Shown here piece after piece: positions 62,711-64,000 of a stretch of DNA of 64,000 bases. This DNA is from Bremia lactucae. Taxonomy: Eukaryota; Oomycota; Peronosporomycetes; Peronosporales; Peronosporaceae. Every line of letters begins with the position of its first letter. Positions within the stretch are counted from its first letter, which is position 1. The notes below the pieces were generated by a model. It worked only from the letters and a program-made list of their open reading frames with translations. It ran no database searches and had not been told where the DNA came from. The translations under genes were made by a program, and so were the position numbers. The stretch lies in assembly GCF_004359215.1 (NCBI RefSeq), contig NW_027152030.1, positions 882,504-946,503 on the forward strand, given 5' to 3'.

Positions 62711-63084
62711 GTGTGTCATTTGAATTACCTCTTTTTAGCTAAAGACCCGTAGCTGCTTAAAAAACTTCCTCTGTACTCTTGCGTACATGAAGTTTTGAGG
62801 CACCCTACCTACACTGTAATGATCAGTACTAGTGAAAAGGTGCCCCTTTACACCTGGTAGCACTTCGTAGTTCCGTTCAACGGCCCACGCACGTTCCGTC
62901 CAAATTAGATATGTTATATGAAGAAGGAGGAAGCTTCAAAGCCCCTCAAGATGGTTATTACGCAACCCGTGCGAGGTTTTATAATTCGAGTGACCTCGAA
63001 TAGAGAGCAATCGATCGAATGAGTTCGGTCGTAGGCGGGCCAGCCGTTGGCGCTATGCTGTTCACTCTGAGCAGAGATGAATAG
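62711..63084. other. Unassigned transposon-flank sequence
   Basis: No gene recognised. A stretch at 62906-62930 resembles the LDMLYE-type linker of the Gypsy pol in the inverted-repeat arms. A CTGGTAGCACTT sequence at 62861 resembles the primer-binding-site region of the family-1 element. Confidence 0.35.
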
Positions 63085-63995
63085 CATGCGGCCATAGCCG
63101 AGTTCATTCAACACGTACTCGACGGGGCTCATGAGAAAGTAGCCTTGCTTCACCAGCAAAGCTCTCAACACACGGAGGTTTTGAGAGAACAGGGTGCTTA
63201 ACAGATGGAACTGTTGAGACAGCAGCATTTACATGCTGCTAATGGGCAGACGCTTCCGCGTCGACTCGAAAGCTAAAGGATCCAAAATATTTAAACACAA
63301 GGCAGTTGAGGGCGACTCCTTTTTGAGATGGTTCGTCGAATTCGACGATGCCATAGAAGCTCGTCGTGTCAGTGATGATGCGACGAAAGTGAAATTTGGC
63401 TCGTCCAACTTAGCTGGACGTGCCAATTCTTGGGCATTGTGGCTCGGGCTTCACGACCTATTAGTCTTTGAGTCGTATGAGGTCTTTAAAACCCGGCTCA
63501 GACAAACATTTGAGCCACCACGTGCCGAATTCAAGGCTCGAGCTGAGCTCCTGAATTTGAAGCAGGGCAAGCGTGACATCCACGCTTGTGCCCAACATAT
63601 ACGATACCTGGTCAGTTGTATCGTATTTCATCCAATTGATAAAGAACAAACACAGGTAACTGTGTTTATGAAAGGTCTTGCAGACGGACCTGTTAAGACC
63701 CACCTGTTCTGGCTAGAATTAGAGTGGCTAGACCAAGCGATCTATATGGCGGAACAAGACCGAAACAGGCTTTCGTCCACTCGGATGCTTATCTTCGCCA
63801 ATTCGACACGAAAACGGAGGACCAGAACCCACGGATTTCTCGTATGTAGAGAGCGACAAACCTCGCTCTTCAAGTTACAAACGATTACAGAAATGTAATC
63901 GTTGTCGAAAAATGGGCCACATCGCCTATGAGTGTAGTTCCCCACGGTCAGTGCCAAAAAACACTATGCGAAAAGACCGACTTCTCGCTCGGAAT
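63085..63995 (+). pseudogene. Gypsy family-2 gag, frameshifted, runs toward window end
   Basis: The N-terminal helical segment (EFIQHVLDGAHEKVALLHQQ, 63105-63160) has a stop and a frame change before the main 221-codon frame (63233-63898). The capsid-like core is SFLRWFVEFDDAIEARR, LAGRANSWALWLGLHD, ESYEVFKTRLRQTFEPPRAE and DIHACAQHIRYLVS, as in Ty3/Gypsy gag. A frameshift near 63780 puts the CCHC knuckle (CNRCRKMGHIAYEC, 63896-63937) in another phase. This is the best-kept family-2 gag and was used to recognise the decayed ones at 4338 and 42376. Protease and pol would lie beyond the window. Confidence 0.75.
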
Positions 63996-64000
63996 AGTGG

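Noticed and set aside
62466..62723. 85-codon plus-strand frame
   Set aside because: Complement of the chromodomain fragment.

Overview
The window looks like a nuclear contig from an oomycete, most likely a Phytophthora or downy-mildew relative. This is inferred from three things: the type of LTR retroelements, the short GT-AG introns (61-85 nt) in the host genes, and a fructose-2,6-bisphosphate enzyme fused to a carbohydrate-binding domain. Nothing bacterial, phage or CRISPR-like was seen.

Layout. Positions 1 to about 54.7 kb are a nested, decayed retrotransposon block of Gypsy and Copia elements with no recognisable host gene. Its dominant structure is a very large inverted repeat. Positions 1-9245 are mirrored at 38203-47447, every mirrored coordinate pair sums to 47448, and the left arm runs off the window. 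The roughly 29 kb spacer holds more Gypsy copies (9.2-26.3 kb), a cluster of three interleaved Copia elements (27.0-36.5 kb) and a short poorly characterised stretch (36.5-37.8 kb). The most complete element is a Gypsy on the minus strand (54656 down to about 46649), with 5' LTR, gag, protease, RT, RNase H, integrase, polypurine tract and a cut-back 3' LTR. It carries a 918-N assembly gap inside integrase.

The most interesting element biology is that this Gypsy family carries about 1.5 kb between integrase and the 3' polypurine tract with reading frames on the opposite strand. The same antisense protein is recognisable in at least three large copies (15.3-16.1, 23.1-23.9 and 46.9-47.9 kb) and as short remnants. 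A second recurring theme is inversion of internal pol blocks inside otherwise collinear elements (16.15-16.7, 18.65-20.07, 11.35-12.23 and 32.4-34.05 kb).

From 55.0 to 62.0 kb lies a compact host gene island. It has two tandem paralogous SANT/Myb-like two-domain proteins with C-terminal coiled coils (minus strand), a METTL21-type lysine methyltransferase (plus, three exons) and a CBM48-PFK2/FBPase2 bifunctional enzyme (minus, two exons). The second SANT-like gene and the methyltransferase are divergent with 148 bp between their start codons. The methyltransferase and the PFK2/FBPase2 gene converge with 55 bp between stop codons. After 62.4 kb transposon fragments resume: a Gypsy chromodomain and a gag gene cut by the window end.
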